From contig JAFGBS010000002.1 in the NCBI GenBank assembly GCA_016933055.1, positions 62,001 to 126,000 on the forward strand: a stretch of DNA of 64,000 nucleotides, given 5' to 3'. The translations under genes and the position numbers were made by a program. The notes beneath the pieces are model-generated. The model saw nothing but the letters and a program-made list of their open reading frames with translations. It searched no databases and was not told the DNA's origin. Positions 45,014 to 54,887 of this stretch are shown in pieces. The stretch is from Promethearchaeota archaeon (lineage in GTDB: Archaea > Asgardarchaeota > Lokiarchaeia > Sigyniarchaeales > Promethearchaeaceae). How positions within the stretch are numbered: position 1 is the stretch's first letter; every line of letters begins with the position of its first letter.

Positions 45014-47404
45014 TTACTTTTTTTCTTTATTATAATCATATTCTGCGATTTCACGTATTTTTTTTGCTGTTTTTTTTCCAATACCCGGGACTTGTTCTAG
45101 TTCGTCCTCAGCTGCAGTAAATATATTCTCGAGTGTTGAAAATGCTGTAAGTAGTTCTTGGGCTCGATATATATTAATCCCTGGTATTCCCGATATAATC
45201 TGCTCTTGCGCTTCTGCTTCCGAGGTAGTTTTTTTCGTATATACTTTGCCAATTGGAGTTTTCTCTTGATGGATTTTTTTTTCCAGTGCGATTAAGAGAT
45301 CAGCGGTTTCTGTAGCCGATTGAGTATACAACACACTTATCCGCATGTTCACGATGATACTGGCTAGCGCTCCTAAAATTGCGGTTTTTGATATGCTGAA
45401 TTGGTTAACTGGATTGCCTTCCAAGATAAGAATAGGAATATGAAAACTCTGAGAAAGATGATGTAATTCATCAAATAATCTTCCATCTTTAAGTGATTCT
45501 ACAAAATCAGAATCGGTTTTACGCTCTACTCCTACTTGTTCAGATAAGATATAATCTGCTACATTGAGAGTTTTTAATATTACGTCCATACCTTTCACAG
45601 CGAGCTCACGAACTACTGGTGATTGTGTTTCGCGGGTATCCGCAATAATGACTTGGCGTTTGGATTGAGAATCAGATGAAGGAGAAGAGTTTGATTGCTC
45701 TGTAACAGAGAGAAGAATTTCTGCATCCTTGATGCTATTTTCTTCTGATTCATGCATGAAATCTAGAATATTACCCATTTTTTGTTTTTTGGTAGATTTT
45801 TTTACTCCATTTTGTCCCGATGTACTTGTGTGAGAATTATTATAGTTTGCTAACACATGTTTCATTCGTTTTTCGCGTTTTTTTTCCGTATAATAATATC
45901 CTTCTTCTCGAGTTCCTTTTGCCATGAGAATATATAATTTACCTTCACTTTGCCTTCCTGTCCTACCACGGCGTTGTATAGTTCGGATTTCACTGGGTAT
46001 TACATCATAGAATATCACCAAATCACATTCTGCAATATCTAATCCTTCTTCTGCAACGCTAGTTGCTACCAGAGTGTTGATATCACCTGCACGGAATAAA
46101 TCCAGCTTTGCAATCTGTTCTTTTTGCGTCATCCCCTTCTCAATCTTTCTCCCTTTCTTCCGAGCTTGCTGTCCGATAAATTTCTCCGCTATTATGGACT
46201 CCGTATTATTGATAAACTCGACAATAGAATCTACCGTATCTCGAAAATTCGCAAATATCAATACTCGGGAATCTGGATTTTGTTGAAACTGTTGGTTTAG
46301 TAGATCTCTAATTTTTATTAATTTAGGATGCACAAAATCAGATTCCACTAAAGAACGAACTAATTGCATAGCCTTGCGATATTCTGTTGATTGCATTAAT
46401 TCATGAAGAGATTTTGAGGCTTTAGGAGTTTTTAATTCCGCTATGCACTTTTGATGGTATTTGTATAACGGATCGATTCCTTGGGCTTCCAGTAATTCCA
46501 GCATATGGGAAACTCGAATAGAATTCGATACTACTTTTTTCAAATAAAATGCATTTGTTAATTCCTCACTTGAAGCACTGGTGTCCCGAATCTTAAAGTC
46601 AATCCTCCGAGAGGAGGCAAGCAAATCTTTACGTGAAATTTTATTCAGACTGTAATGATCTAGAAAATTACTATTATATAGTTCCTTTTGGAAGATCTTC
46701 AGCATCGATTCCAAAATTTTCTTGGGTTGAAGGTATTCATTGGGAAGCTGAATTGGAATCCAATTCATCTGTACATCTTGGACATAAGGGGCTACATCGG
46801 GGCTTGTTTCCGAACGAATTTCTACATTTGAAATGTATAAATTTTCGCATACTTCTTGAATTTTTTCCTCATCCCCCCCCGGGGAAGCACTCATTCCTAG
46901 AATCAGACCGTGCGGATATTCTTGGTGATACATTTTCGCAATAAAGGTGTAAGCATAATCTCCCACTGCTCGATGGGCTTCATCAAATATAATCAAAGAA
47001 ACTTCCTTTAGATCTATTTTCTTATTTATAATATCATTTTGTAGAATTTGAGGAGTCAAAAACGCAATGGACGCATCGAGATATAATGTCTCTCGTTTTG
47101 TTGGAGGAACGGTTAACATAGGAAGTTGCCATTCTTCCAAGGTACTCATTTCAATAAATGATTGCTGGTGTTGTGCCACTAAAGGTTTTGTAGGAGCAAG
47201 AAATAAGATTTTTTTATCAGGTACTTGGGAATGAGTATATAATGCAAGCATGAGTGCAATAATGGTTTTTCCCATTCCCGTAGGGAGAACGACCAATGAA
47301 TTCTTTCCGATGCAAGATGCAAAAATGTTGGTTTGATAATCCCGCTGTTTCACTAGATTAGATTTAATAAAGGGTAGATCTAAAAATGTATCAGTATCGC
47401 TCAT
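45014..47404 (-). CDS. hef: Hef-type helicase-nuclease (FANCM/XPF-like)
   Basis: Fork-repair protein of 796 aa. The helicase part has the Q motif and Walker A PTGMGKT at 41-47, IFDEAHRAVG as motif II, and TSVAEEGLDI and QRRGRTGRQ as motifs V and VI. The XPF-type nuclease follows with GVERKTDSDF as the ERKxxxD catalytic motif, and helix-hairpin-helix motifs (VPGIGKKTAKKI) end the chain. Hef processes stalled forks and is the archaeal relative of FANCM plus XPF. It is convergent with the membrane protein gene. Confidence 0.96.
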   Translation of the reverse strand: MSDTDTFLDLPFIKSNLVKQRDYQTNIFASCIGKNSLVVLPTGMGKTIIALMLALYTHSQVPDKKILFLAPTKPLVAQHQQSFIEMSTLEEWQLPMLTVPPTKRETLYLDASIAFLTPQILQNDIINKKIDLKEVSLIIFDEAHRAVGDYAYTFIAKMYHQEYPHGLILGMSASPGGDEEKIQEVCENLYISNVEIRSETSPDVAPYVQDVQMNWIPIQLPNEYLQPKKILESMLKIFQKELYNSNFLDHYSLNKISRKDLLASSRRIDFKIRDTSASSEELTNAFYLKKVVSNSIRVSHMLELLEAQGIDPLYKYHQKCIAELKTPKASKSLHELMQSTEYRKAMQLVRSLVESDFVHPKLIKIRDLLNQQFQQNPDSRVLIFANFRDTVDSIVEFINNTESIIAEKFIGQQARKKGRKIEKGMTQKEQIAKLDLFRAGDINTLVATSVAEEGLDIAECDLVIFYDVIPSEIRTIQRRGRTGRQSEGKLYILMAKGTREEGYYYTEKKREKRMKHVLANYNNSHTSTSGQNGVKKSTKKQKMGNILDFMHESEENSIKDAEILLSVTEQSNSSPSSDSQSKRQVIIADTRETQSPVVRELAVKGMDVILKTLNVADYILSEQVGVERKTDSDFVESLKDGRLFDELHHLSQSFHIPILILEGNPVNQFSISKTAILGALASIIVNMRISVLYTQSATETADLLIALEKKIHQEKTPIGKVYTKKTTSEAEAQEQIISGIPGINIYRAQELLTAFSTLENIFTAAEDELEQVPGIGKKTAKKIREIAEYDYNKEKK

Positions 47405-47563
47405 TGCACTCAGTCTGTGTTTCTTTGATCTAGGATCTTTGTTAGGTATAGAAGCGTTATTATTGCGACATTAGTAAAGAAGAAGAGTGTAAAAGTGAGA
47501 AAAGGATGTGTCATCGGGAGCGAGGGGGGAGATTTCCCATTAAGTATTAATGTCAGATATAAA

Positions 47564-47668
47564 TAGGGAAGGAGGGAATTGAACCCTCGATCTCCAGTGT
47601 GTGAGACTGGCGTTATTTACGGTTTTCAACGCAACAAAGGGCTGAAATAACCACTAAACTACTCCCCT
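47564..47668 (-). tRNA. tRNA-Val(CAC) with a D-arm intron
   Basis: Gene of 105 bases that folds to a 73-base tRNA after removal of one 32-base insert. Acceptor AGGGGAG pairs with CTTCCCT and the discriminator is A. Anticodon arm CCAGT, CTCACAC, ACTGG gives anticodon CAC for valine. T arm is GAGGG, TTCAATT, CCCTC. Confidence 0.9.
47616..47647 (-). other. tRNA-Val intron (D arm, 32 nt)
   Basis: Insert between the D loop (AGTGGTTA) and the 3' D-stem strand TAAC. It sits at the same structural place as intron 1 of tRNA-Pro in this window. The insert ends in CCGTAAA. Its ends may shift by one base. Confidence 0.75.
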
Positions 47669-47804
47669 TATCTTGATCTATCTTACAGATCTATCTCGGT
47701 TATTTTAAGAAATTTGCGGATTACTGCACAATCTGAAATGGAAAAATTAAAATTTAAGCAATAATATGCGAAACTTATCACTTCTTTTGTTAGGTCTCAT
47801 AGCT

Positions 47805-48101
47805 ATGGTATACTCGAGAATTAAGCGCGAAAAATTAGAAGAAGCAAGAGAAAAAATTACGGTCGGCCCTGTTTTTTTGACTCGCTATGAACGTGCGCGA
47901 ATAATTGGGGCGCGCGCACTTCAAATAAGTTTAGGAGCGCCTATTTTAACTGATATCAGTGGTAACAGCGTTGAATTGGATTCCATGAAAATAGCAGAAA
48001 AAGAATTATTGTCAGGAATATTGCCACTTACCATCAGACGAACTCTTCCCAGTGGAAAATATCAGGACATTCCTCTTTCGTGGCTTTATATGGAAGATTA
48101 A
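47805..48101 (+). CDS. rpoK: RNA polymerase subunit K (Rpb6 homolog)
   Basis: Core RNA polymerase subunit, about 98 aa from ATG 47805. The conserved block [22 protein letters not shown] matches RpoK/Rpb6, and the C-terminal [16 protein letters not shown] with the basic stretch is typical. The frame opens at ATG 47766, but that would add a hydrophobic stretch ([11 protein letters not shown]) not found in the family. An AT-rich element near 47745-47757 also suits a later start. Confidence 0.9.
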   Translation: MVYSRIKREKLEEAREKITVGPVFLTRYERARIIGARALQISLGAPILTDISGNSVELDSMKIAEKELLSGILPLTIRRTLPSGKYQDIPLSWLYMED

Positions 48102-48106
48102 AAAAA

Positions 48107-49630
48107 TTATAACAATTCTTCCCAGATTCCAGAATCGGCGATTTTGGAATACACTTCTTTAGCGATTTTATAGAGCTTTTCGTATTTTTCTACAGCCTTT
48201 GGATTGGGTGTCCATTTCTTGGTTATATTTGCAATTGACTCTGCGGCATCTACGATGTTCTTATAATCACCAACCCCGTAACTTGCTAAAATGGCTGCGC
48301 CAACGGCTGTACTCTCCTCTAATTCCCCACGACCACACGGAATATTCAACACATCTGCCATAATTTGATTCCAAATATCACTACGAGATCCCCCACCTGT
48401 TACTCGTAATTCTAGGATGTGACTTCCTAATTCACTAAATACATCAATGTTCTTCTTTACTTCATAACAAGTGCCTTCTAAAATTGAGCGTAACAGATCT
48501 TTGCGCTCATGACCGAGAGCCAATCCTAAGAAGACTCCGCGTGCATTGGGATTCCAATGAGGAGCACCTGCCCCCACCATATGAGGTACAAATAGTAGTC
48601 CTTTAGCACCTGGAGGAGACTGCGCAGCAAGCGAATTCATGATTTCATAGGGATCGATATTTTTCTGTTTTGCTTTTTGCACTTCATCCGTACACATCAC
48701 ATCCCGTGCCCAACGATAGGCAGATCCTGTAGTGAAGATACTCGCTTCCTGTACCCATGCACCAGGAACTGCATGACAAGAACATAACACTCTTTTATTC
48801 GGATCGAATTTAGGCTTATTAAGAAATCCTAAAATAAAAGATCCCGTTCCTGTGGTACATTTTGTTCGACCTTCTTGAGAAACCCCTACCCCCAATGCAG
48901 CACACTGTTGATCTCCCCCACCTGCAACCACAATAGTATTACCATCGAATGCAGTATCTTTTGCGATGATAGGACCTATTTGTGTTCCACTCGGTACGGC
49001 TTCCGGCATTTTATCCAAATCCAAACCCAAGTTCGTGGCAATATCTTCATCCCATTTTAAATTCTTAATGTTGAATAGCATCGTTCGGGATGCGTTTGAA
49101 TAATCTGTCATCCATTTACCTGTTAGTTTCATTACAATAAAGTCGTGTACGAGTAAAAATTTATGAGTGTTCTGATAAATTTCTGGTTTATGGTTTTTTA
49201 TCCATAAGATTTTGGAAGAGGAAAAATAGGGATCAACCGTTAGACCTGTTTTTTCGTAGATGGAATCAACACCTATACTTTTCTTAATAAAATTACATTC
49301 CTCTGTGGTCCTTCGATCTTGCCATACAATGGCATTGTGTAATGGAATACCTTTGCTATCAACGGGTACGATAGTCTCCCGTTGATTTGTGATAGCCACA
49401 CTTTTAATATTTTTAGATTTTACTTTTCCCTTTTTTAGAGCAATTTTTATGGTGGTTTTCAACGCATTCCACCAAAGGTTTGCATCTTGTTCCACCATTA
49501 CTGGTGTGGGAAAGAATGATTCCCATTCTTCATAATGTCGAGATACTTCCTTTCCTTCCTCATCAAATACAATTGTACGACATCCAGTTGTTCCTAAATC
49601 CAATGCACAATAATAATTCATGATCATCAC
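48107..49630 (-). CDS. glpK: Glycerol kinase
   Basis: FGGY-family sugar kinase of 507 aa. DLGTTGCRTIVFDEEGK starts the ATP-binding fold and TNQRETIVPVD is a signature. AIVWQDRRTTEECN and GGGDQQCAALG complete the set. It makes glycerol-3-phosphate, and no uptake gene lies beside it. It is convergent with rpoK. Confidence 0.94.
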   Translation of the reverse strand: MMIMNYYCALDLGTTGCRTIVFDEEGKEVSRHYEEWESFFPTPVMVEQDANLWWNALKTTIKIALKKGKVKSKNIKSVAITNQRETIVPVDSKGIPLHNAIVWQDRRTTEECNFIKKSIGVDSIYEKTGLTVDPYFSSSKILWIKNHKPEIYQNTHKFLLVHDFIVMKLTGKWMTDYSNASRTMLFNIKNLKWDEDIATNLGLDLDKMPEAVPSGTQIGPIIAKDTAFDGNTIVVAGGGDQQCAALGVGVSQEGRTKCTTGTGSFILGFLNKPKFDPNKRVLCSCHAVPGAWVQEASIFTTGSAYRWARDVMCTDEVQKAKQKNIDPYEIMNSLAAQSPPGAKGLLFVPHMVGAGAPHWNPNARGVFLGLALGHERKDLLRSILEGTCYEVKKNIDVFSELGSHILELRVTGGGSRSDIWNQIMADVLNIPCGRGELEESTAVGAAILASYGVGDYKNIVDAAESIANITKKWTPNPKAVEKYEKLYKIAKEVYSKIADSGIWEELL

Positions 49631-49716
49631 AATTTTTTAATTTAATAAATACAAATCTAATTCGTTCTAACAAATTATATAGTTTCGTTTAATATTTTAC
49701 TATAAAGGGGTAGAGT

Positions 49717-49962
49717 ATGGAGATAAGCAAAATACAAAAATTTCTGAAGAATTTGCATAAATTTGATCCGAAAAAAGAGGAATTGGATTATTTTGAAATG
49801 GTCAAAGACCATGTTAATAATCTAAAGGACCTTATCAAATACCACAATGGACAATTGGATGTTGCCATAGGACAGATCTTTCTCGATTTGTTGCAATTCT
49901 GCAACATGGAAGGCATCGATTTAGAAACTGTGTTGAAGGATAAGTTACGATTTGGATTATAA
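49717..49962 (+). CDS. MazG-like small helical protein (81 aa)
   Basis: A small alpha-helical protein whose pattern of IGQIFLDLLQFCNMEGIDLETVLKDKL recalls the last helices of MazG-type nucleotide pyrophosphohydrolases. The EExxE metal-binding motif of the active enzyme is not present, so it may be non-catalytic or a chance resemblance. It starts about 90 bases ahead of glpK on the opposite strand. Confidence 0.5.
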   Translation: MEISKIQKFLKNLHKFDPKKEELDYFEMVKDHVNNLKDLIKYHNGQLDVAIGQIFLDLLQFCNMEGIDLETVLKDKLRFGL

Positions 49963-50030
49963 AATAAAAAATCTAATTTTTTTTACTACCACTTACCCTC
50001 CCATGAATTTTGAGCGTTACATTCTCATAC

Positions 50031-50092
50031 TACCCTAAAAGTCGTTTTCGTTATCCTAAGAATAACTACAATAGTTTTTAGGATAGGAGGTC
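50031..50092. other. Gap with inverted repeat near 50054-50086
   Basis: ATCCTAA pairs with TTAGGAT across a short spacer that also holds AACT/AGTT, forming a likely hairpin of about 33 bases. It sits between the MazG-like gene (+) and the zinc-ribbon gene (-), where a shared terminator or small regulatory hairpin could be. Nothing else is recognised in this 236-base gap. Confidence 0.4.
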
Positions 50093-50198
50093 CTAACACC
50101 CTACCCGATGCTATTTTTGACGTTTAACGTTGTACTGCGATATAATTACCTTAAAACCTCTCAATCTTAAACATGTAGGACAGAATAGATGTAGACTA

Positions 50199-50864
50199 TT
50201 ATTTTGCTTTTTTCTTCGAAAATCCACATTGTGGACAAACCAATTGGGTAAATCCGACTTCATACCCTTCCAATCCCACTAATTCTGCATTACACACAGG
50301 ACATCGGGGGGAATAAGTAGGGAACCACTGTCCTTGAACATTAGGAGTAACTTTTAAATTATTAATCCAATTAGAAAATTGGTACATTTGAGGATTCAAA
50401 TTCATAGTTTTTTGTGCTTGTCGTGCTTCTTTTGGAGAAGATACGACTACAGCAAGGGATTTGATTTTATCCGGTTGATTGAGTAAGGTTAATGTCGCTA
50501 ATATTCCAGGTTTTCCCTCATTTCGTAAAAATTCTGCAAATTCTGGGGGTCCCACCCCAGCTAGTGCTCCATTCCCTCCATATTCCACTGCACGAGAAAA
50601 CAATATGTAAAAGTATCTCTCCCGGAAATCTTCTGCCCATACAAAAATCCATTGATGGGGTTCAAATTCTTGATTGTGGGAATCTACTATTCGCCTTAAC
50701 CCACTTTCGGCAAAATACCGTTGATCTGTTTGTATGTTCATAACAAGGTGCTGGAAAAATAGTTTTGCAATAGTGGGATAGCTACCATATATATCCTGTA
50801 TATCGGTAAGTTGCAGGGTCTGGGGGTGTTGTTTCCAACTAACAACGACATTGATGGTAAACAT
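50199..50864 (-). CDS. Hypothetical protein with C-terminal zinc ribbon (221 aa)
   Basis: No family recognised. A zinc ribbon is visible as RCPVCNAEL ... LVCPQCGFSKKK at the extreme C-terminus. The N-terminal 150 residues have mixed strands and helices with several aromatic residues (HQWIFVWAEDF, YFYILFSRA). tRNA-Val(TAC) follows upstream on the same strand. Confidence 0.65.
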   Translation of the reverse strand: MFTINVVVSWKQHPQTLQLTDIQDIYGSYPTIAKLFFQHLVMNIQTDQRYFAESGLRRIVDSHNQEFEPHQWIFVWAEDFRERYFYILFSRAVEYGGNGALAGVGPPEFAEFLRNEGKPGILATLTLLNQPDKIKSLAVVVSSPKEARQAQKTMNLNPQMYQFSNWINNLKVTPNVQGQWFPTYSPRCPVCNAELVGLEGYEVGFTQLVCPQCGFSKKKAK

Positions 50865-50914
50865 AATAACTGTCCATTTGAGTTTTTGGGTTATTTCGTT
50901 ATGGAAATAAGAAA

Positions 50915-50987
50915 TGGAGCCGGAGAGAATTGAACTCTCGACATCCGGTGTGTAAGACCGGCATCATAACCACTAGATCACGACTCC
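50915..50987 (-). tRNA. tRNA-Val(TAC)
   Basis: Uninterrupted 73-base tRNA. Acceptor GGAGTCG pairs with CGGCTCC and the discriminator is A. Anticodon arm CCGGT, CTTACAC, ACCGG gives TAC for valine. T arm is GAGAG, TTCAATT, CTCTC. Its body is close to tRNA-Val(CAC), but it lacks the D-arm intron. Confidence 0.96.
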
Positions 50988-51065
50988 TTGCATTTGTACT
51001 TAGGTATGACGACTATCCTAGAGGAGTGACCCTCTAGATGATTGACTTAATAGTTGGGGAACAAA

Positions 51066-51869
51066 TTAATTTTTCGAATTTTTGGATTGATACAATTCTA
51101 CAATATTCTGGGGGCGGAACATTGAGAATTGCGTATTCTTTAAATGCGGTCCTATATCTGCGAGAATTCCGGGTGCGGAAGTACCCTGTTTCAAGTATAC
51201 TACTGTTTCTAAAAATCCCATCCGTTCGATGATAATATAATCAGGATAATGCTTAGTGAATTTGATGGCTTTTTTTATACGTTTTCTGGGTTCTCCTGAG
51301 GAAAAAAGCATTTCAAATCCATCTGAAATCCACATCTGAATCATATCTAAGGATTTCTTAGCCAGTCTGCATTCTGCTTTTGAGTTATCCCGATCAACAT
51401 GAGTAATTTCAAAATACATAGGCATATTCTCAAAAAATCCATAGGCATTTACGAGTTGTCTTTTGGAAACCTTGTGATTACTGCATAATTGCGCTCGCAT
51501 CTCAAATAACGGATACAACGCATCTTTCTCAGGTTTCTCTATCCCGCAATCAATGAATAATCCAAAATTTACCGTTTCCGGGTCTCGAAATCGTCCTCTT
51601 ACAATTTGACCGGGTTGAAGAGATTCAAATTCATAAATTGTTCCAAATTCATGAATAAGATAATTTTTTACGAATTTTTCATCTTTCCCTTTCATAGCAA
51701 TCATGGGTCGATTTCCCGGTTGATGCAAACCTACATATTCGAACTCCACCTCATATTCTTTAGTCTTTTGCGAGATCAATTGTAGAAGAGCTCTAGATAG
51801 ATAGTTCTCATCCACGATTTTTTGGGGGGAATAAGAATAGAAATTGTCTAGAAGAGTCAGTAGGAGCAT
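51066..51869 (-). CDS. DUF2110-like archaeal protein (267 aa)
   Basis: Conserved archaeal protein of unknown role. It contains an S1/OB-like strand set (PGQIVRGRFRDPETVNFGLFIDCG) and a C-terminal half with a GPHLKNTQ region. The family assignment is from memory of the DUF2110 pattern and is moderate. An RNA-binding function would fit the S1-like strands, and it is not shown directly. Confidence 0.6.
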   Translation of the reverse strand: MLLLTLLDNFYSYSPQKIVDENYLSRALLQLISQKTKEYEVEFEYVGLHQPGNRPMIAMKGKDEKFVKNYLIHEFGTIYEFESLQPGQIVRGRFRDPETVNFGLFIDCGIEKPEKDALYPLFEMRAQLCSNHKVSKRQLVNAYGFFENMPMYFEITHVDRDNSKAECRLAKKSLDMIQMWISDGFEMLFSSGEPRKRIKKAIKFTKHYPDYIIIERMGFLETVVYLKQGTSAPGILADIGPHLKNTQFSMFRPQNIVELYQSKNSKN

Positions 51870-51974
51870 CCGTTTTCACAGTAGATGAGTTTGTAAACAC
51901 ATTTATGTAGGAAAAAATATGAATTTTGGGAATTTGTTTTTATTTTAAGCGGAATTTATTATAATTTAACGATC

Positions 51975-52358
51975 ATGTATGAAGATTTACTTGAAAAGTT
52001 TGAGATGTTTCGAGAAAAGCATTACGAATTCACGGGATTAATAATATGCTCTAATCAAGGTGATATTTTATTTACCACGCAATCTTTGGAATTAAGTTCT
52101 AGCGATTGTCAACAAATTATAAATTCGTGGCTACACTCCGCTGAACAACTTAACTTACACGAGATCCGCTATACGATTTTAAAAACTGATATCTACCAAT
52201 TTGCTGCATTAAATCCACACCTAAAAAAAGGGATCGTCGGTTCTATGGATAGAGAATACAATTATGCCATTGGTTTTGTGGACACCGAAACGAATCCCGA
52301 AAATTCGTTACTTCTTTCCTCCATCGAATTAAACAAACTCGTGTGGAATATGAATTAG
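51975..52358 (+). CDS. Roadblock-like small protein (127 aa)
   Basis: The strand-helix-strand order TGLIICSNQGDILFTTQ, a helix with DCQQIINSWLHSAEQL, then FAALNPHLKKGIVGS and YNYAIGFVD fits a roadblock or related profilin-like fold. Sequence similarity to known roadblock proteins is weak. It lies ahead of the proteasome and exosome superoperon on the same strand, separated by 165 bases. Confidence 0.5.
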   Translation: MYEDLLEKFEMFREKHYEFTGLIICSNQGDILFTTQSLELSSSDCQQIINSWLHSAEQLNLHEIRYTILKTDIYQFAALNPHLKKGIVGSMDREYNYAIGFVDTETNPENSLLLSSIELNKLVWNMN

Positions 52359-52523
52359 TTACTTTTTTCTTGTTTTAGAAAATTATTTATTATGCAATTT
52401 ATTTCACTAACTAACGAGTGTGTAAAAAAGATCGTTATTGAGTAAAAGAACGAATTAAATTAAAGCATTAGAAATTAATATTGAGCACCTTAGGATGACA
52501 TAAAGGAGTAAAAGGTAAAAATC

Positions 52524-53243
52524 ATGTTTTCGAGAACGGGAAATGGATATGACCAATCAGTTTCGATGTTCAGCCCAGATGGGCGCTTGTTTCAAGTTGA
52601 ATATGCCATTGAGGCGGTTAGAAGAGGGACAACAGCAATTGCAGTACGAAATGAAGATAGTGTTATATTTGCTGTAGAAAAGCGAGGAAGCAATCCTCTT
52701 CAAGAGCGATTGGGCTCAGAAAAGATATTTAAGATTGATAACCACATCGGTGCTGCGATTGCGGGTTTAACGGCTGATGCACGAGCATTAATCGATCAAG
52801 CGCGTATTCAAGCACAAATTAATATTTTAAATTATGATGAAAAAATCTCTGTTGCAGATGTTACTCGTGAAATCTGTGATCAAGCACAGCAATATACCCA
52901 AATTGGGGGACGACGTCCTTATGGAGTGTCATTGTTGATTGGTGGGATTGATCCCAAGGGAGACCCCCAGATATTTATGACCGATCCATCAGGAGCCTAT
53001 TGGGGTTATTTTTCATGTGCAATCGGTTCTGGACAACAAAATGCTCGAACATTTTTAGAAGAAAATTATAAGAAAAACATGAAATTTGAAGAATTGCTTA
53101 AACTTGCGGTTAGAACGATAAAACAAGTTCTGGAATCGGAAATCACTGATGAGATGTTTGAAGTTGCTTATATACGCAAAGAAAATCTGGATTTAACAAT
53201 CCTAAGTACTGAAGAAAAACAAAAACTCCTCAAAGAAATCTAG
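52524..53243 (+). CDS. psmA: Proteasome alpha subunit
   Basis: 20S proteasome alpha subunit of 239 aa. The alpha signature YDQSVSMFSPDGRLFQVEYAIEAV lies near residue 10-32, and KRGSNPL plus GRRPYGVSLLIGG follow. There is no N-terminal catalytic threonine, as expected for alpha. The start of the archaeal exosome superoperon follows directly. The beta subunit is not in the window. Confidence 0.97.
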   Translation: MFSRTGNGYDQSVSMFSPDGRLFQVEYAIEAVRRGTTAIAVRNEDSVIFAVEKRGSNPLQERLGSEKIFKIDNHIGAAIAGLTADARALIDQARIQAQINILNYDEKISVADVTREICDQAQQYTQIGGRRPYGVSLLIGGIDPKGDPQIFMTDPSGAYWGYFSCAIGSGQQNARTFLEENYKKNMKFEELLKLAVRTIKQVLESEITDEMFEVAYIRKENLDLTILSTEEKQKLLKEI

Positions 53244-53326
53244 GTAGAAGGTAAACAGAAACAGAAATTTCTATTTTTTTGTTCTTTATATTCAGTGAGG
53301 ATCTAATAGGATAGAAGGTAAAAAAT

Positions 53327-54136
53327 ATGTCTTTAAGATCTGGTGGAGAAAAACGAGTTGATTTGGGCAAATTTACCATTGCCCGGTTATACAAGCAAAA
53401 TAAGAATGTAGAAATGATTGTAGAGCCGGAACAGGCATGGAATGCAAAAAAGAAAATTGACGCTCACATCCGTGCACTTAAAGAAGAGAATGAAAACGCA
53501 GAATTTAGTCTGGAAGACCTAAAACAAATGCCAGAAATCGACATTAATAATATTTTTGAAGGTTTTATTGTATTTGAAGACGCTATGCGTGGAAAAGAGC
53601 ATTCTGATTCAGATTTAGAACAACTCTTCGGTAGTACGGATCCGGTGGAAATTGCATACCAAATGCTCTATGATCGAGATACAGAATGGCAATGGACGAA
53701 AAAACAAAGAGATGAAAATTTTGAAAAGAAGAAGCGTCAAATTATTGCAATCATTGCAAAAAATTGCATAAATCCCCAAACTAAAAAGCCTCATCCCCCG
53801 CAACGAATAGAGAAAGCTATCACCGAAGCAAAATTTAATATTGATATTATAAAATCTGCGGAAGAGCAAGTAAAGAATGTAATTAGTGCAATTTCGTCAA
53901 TAATTCCCATCCGTATGGAAAATATTGAGTTAGCTGTAAAAATTCCAGCTAGTTATGCAGCAAAATCTTATAATATTGTGGAACGTTACGGTAAAATTAA
54001 AAAGGACGAATGGCAGAATGATGGGTCATGGGTAGGAATCGTGGATCTTCCTGCAGGCATGGAAGCAGAATTTTTAGATAAGATAAATAAGCTTACCCAT
54101 GGCCGTGTACAAATAAAAATACTAAATCGATCATAA
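53327..54136 (+). CDS. SBDS ribosome maturation protein
   Basis: SBDS/Sdo1 family protein of 269 aa that helps release an anti-association factor from the large ribosomal subunit. It has FTIARLYKQNKNVEMIVEPEQAW at the N-terminus, RDTEWQWTKKQRDENFEKKKRQII in the middle and a C-terminal ferredoxin-like domain. It sits between psmA and rrp4, the standard archaeal order. Confidence 0.96.
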   Translation: MSLRSGGEKRVDLGKFTIARLYKQNKNVEMIVEPEQAWNAKKKIDAHIRALKEENENAEFSLEDLKQMPEIDINNIFEGFIVFEDAMRGKEHSDSDLEQLFGSTDPVEIAYQMLYDRDTEWQWTKKQRDENFEKKKRQIIAIIAKNCINPQTKKPHPPQRIEKAITEAKFNIDIIKSAEEQVKNVISAISSIIPIRMENIELAVKIPASYAAKSYNIVERYGKIKKDEWQNDGSWVGIVDLPAGMEAEFLDKINKLTHGRVQIKILNRS

Positions 54137-54146
54137 TTGAGAAAAA

Positions 54147-54887
54147 ATGACAGAAAATAATCATGAAATTCGTGAGATCGTCATCCCAGGGGAAATATTA
54201 ACGGAAGATAAGAGTTTTATTCCTGGGAGAGGCGCTATTCGACAAGGGGATAGAATTATCTCCATATATATCGGATTGAAAGAAGTCCGAGGAAAATACA
54301 TCAATGTTGTTCCTTTACGCGGTAAATATCGTCCAGAGATCGGTGATAAGGTGATCGGGAAAATCGTTGATATTACTAGCGTAAAATGGCGGGTTGATAT
54401 TAATGCAAAAGACACCGGGATTTTAAAACCCCGTGATGCCATTGACGTCTATGATAAACGTTCACAACGAGGAAGAAAAAAATCATCCAGAGAACTTGAA
54501 GCAGAAGCGATGAAGATGTATGAATTGGGAGATATGTTAATCGCTAACGTAGTTTCTGTGGATCGGGTGAGTGATCCCGTATTAACTACTGTGGGAGAAT
54601 CACTCGGGAAAATTGATGAAGGGACTATTATTGGTATCGATGTTCCCAAAATCCCACGCATTATTGGAAAAAAAGGTAGTATGATTAAGTTACTGAAAGA
54701 TTTAACTACTTGCCGTTTATTTATTGCAAAAAATGGATTGGTGTGGGTTAAGGGGGCCACGTCCGAATATGAAAAATTATGTATTGAAGCAATTCGAAAA
54801 ATCGAGCGAGAAGCTCATACTACAGGATTAACTGATAGAATAAACTATTATATTCAAGAAAAGAAAAAGGAAAGAGGTTTAAAATGA
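54147..54887 (+). CDS. rrp4: Exosome subunit Rrp4
   Basis: Exosome RNA-binding cap protein of 246 aa, starting 10 bases after the SBDS stop. It has an N-terminal domain with VIPGEILTE, an S1 domain (PEIGDKVIGKIVDITSVKWRVDI) and a KH domain with the G-x-x-G loop in IIGKKGS. Its stop overlaps the rrp41 start by 4 bases. Confidence 0.97.
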   Translation: MTENNHEIREIVIPGEILTEDKSFIPGRGAIRQGDRIISIYIGLKEVRGKYINVVPLRGKYRPEIGDKVIGKIVDITSVKWRVDINAKDTGILKPRDAIDVYDKRSQRGRKKSSRELEAEAMKMYELGDMLIANVVSVDRVSDPVLTTVGESLGKIDEGTIIGIDVPKIPRIIGKKGSMIKLLKDLTTCRLFIAKNGLVWVKGATSEYEKLCIEAIRKIEREAHTTGLTDRINYYIQEKKKERGLK

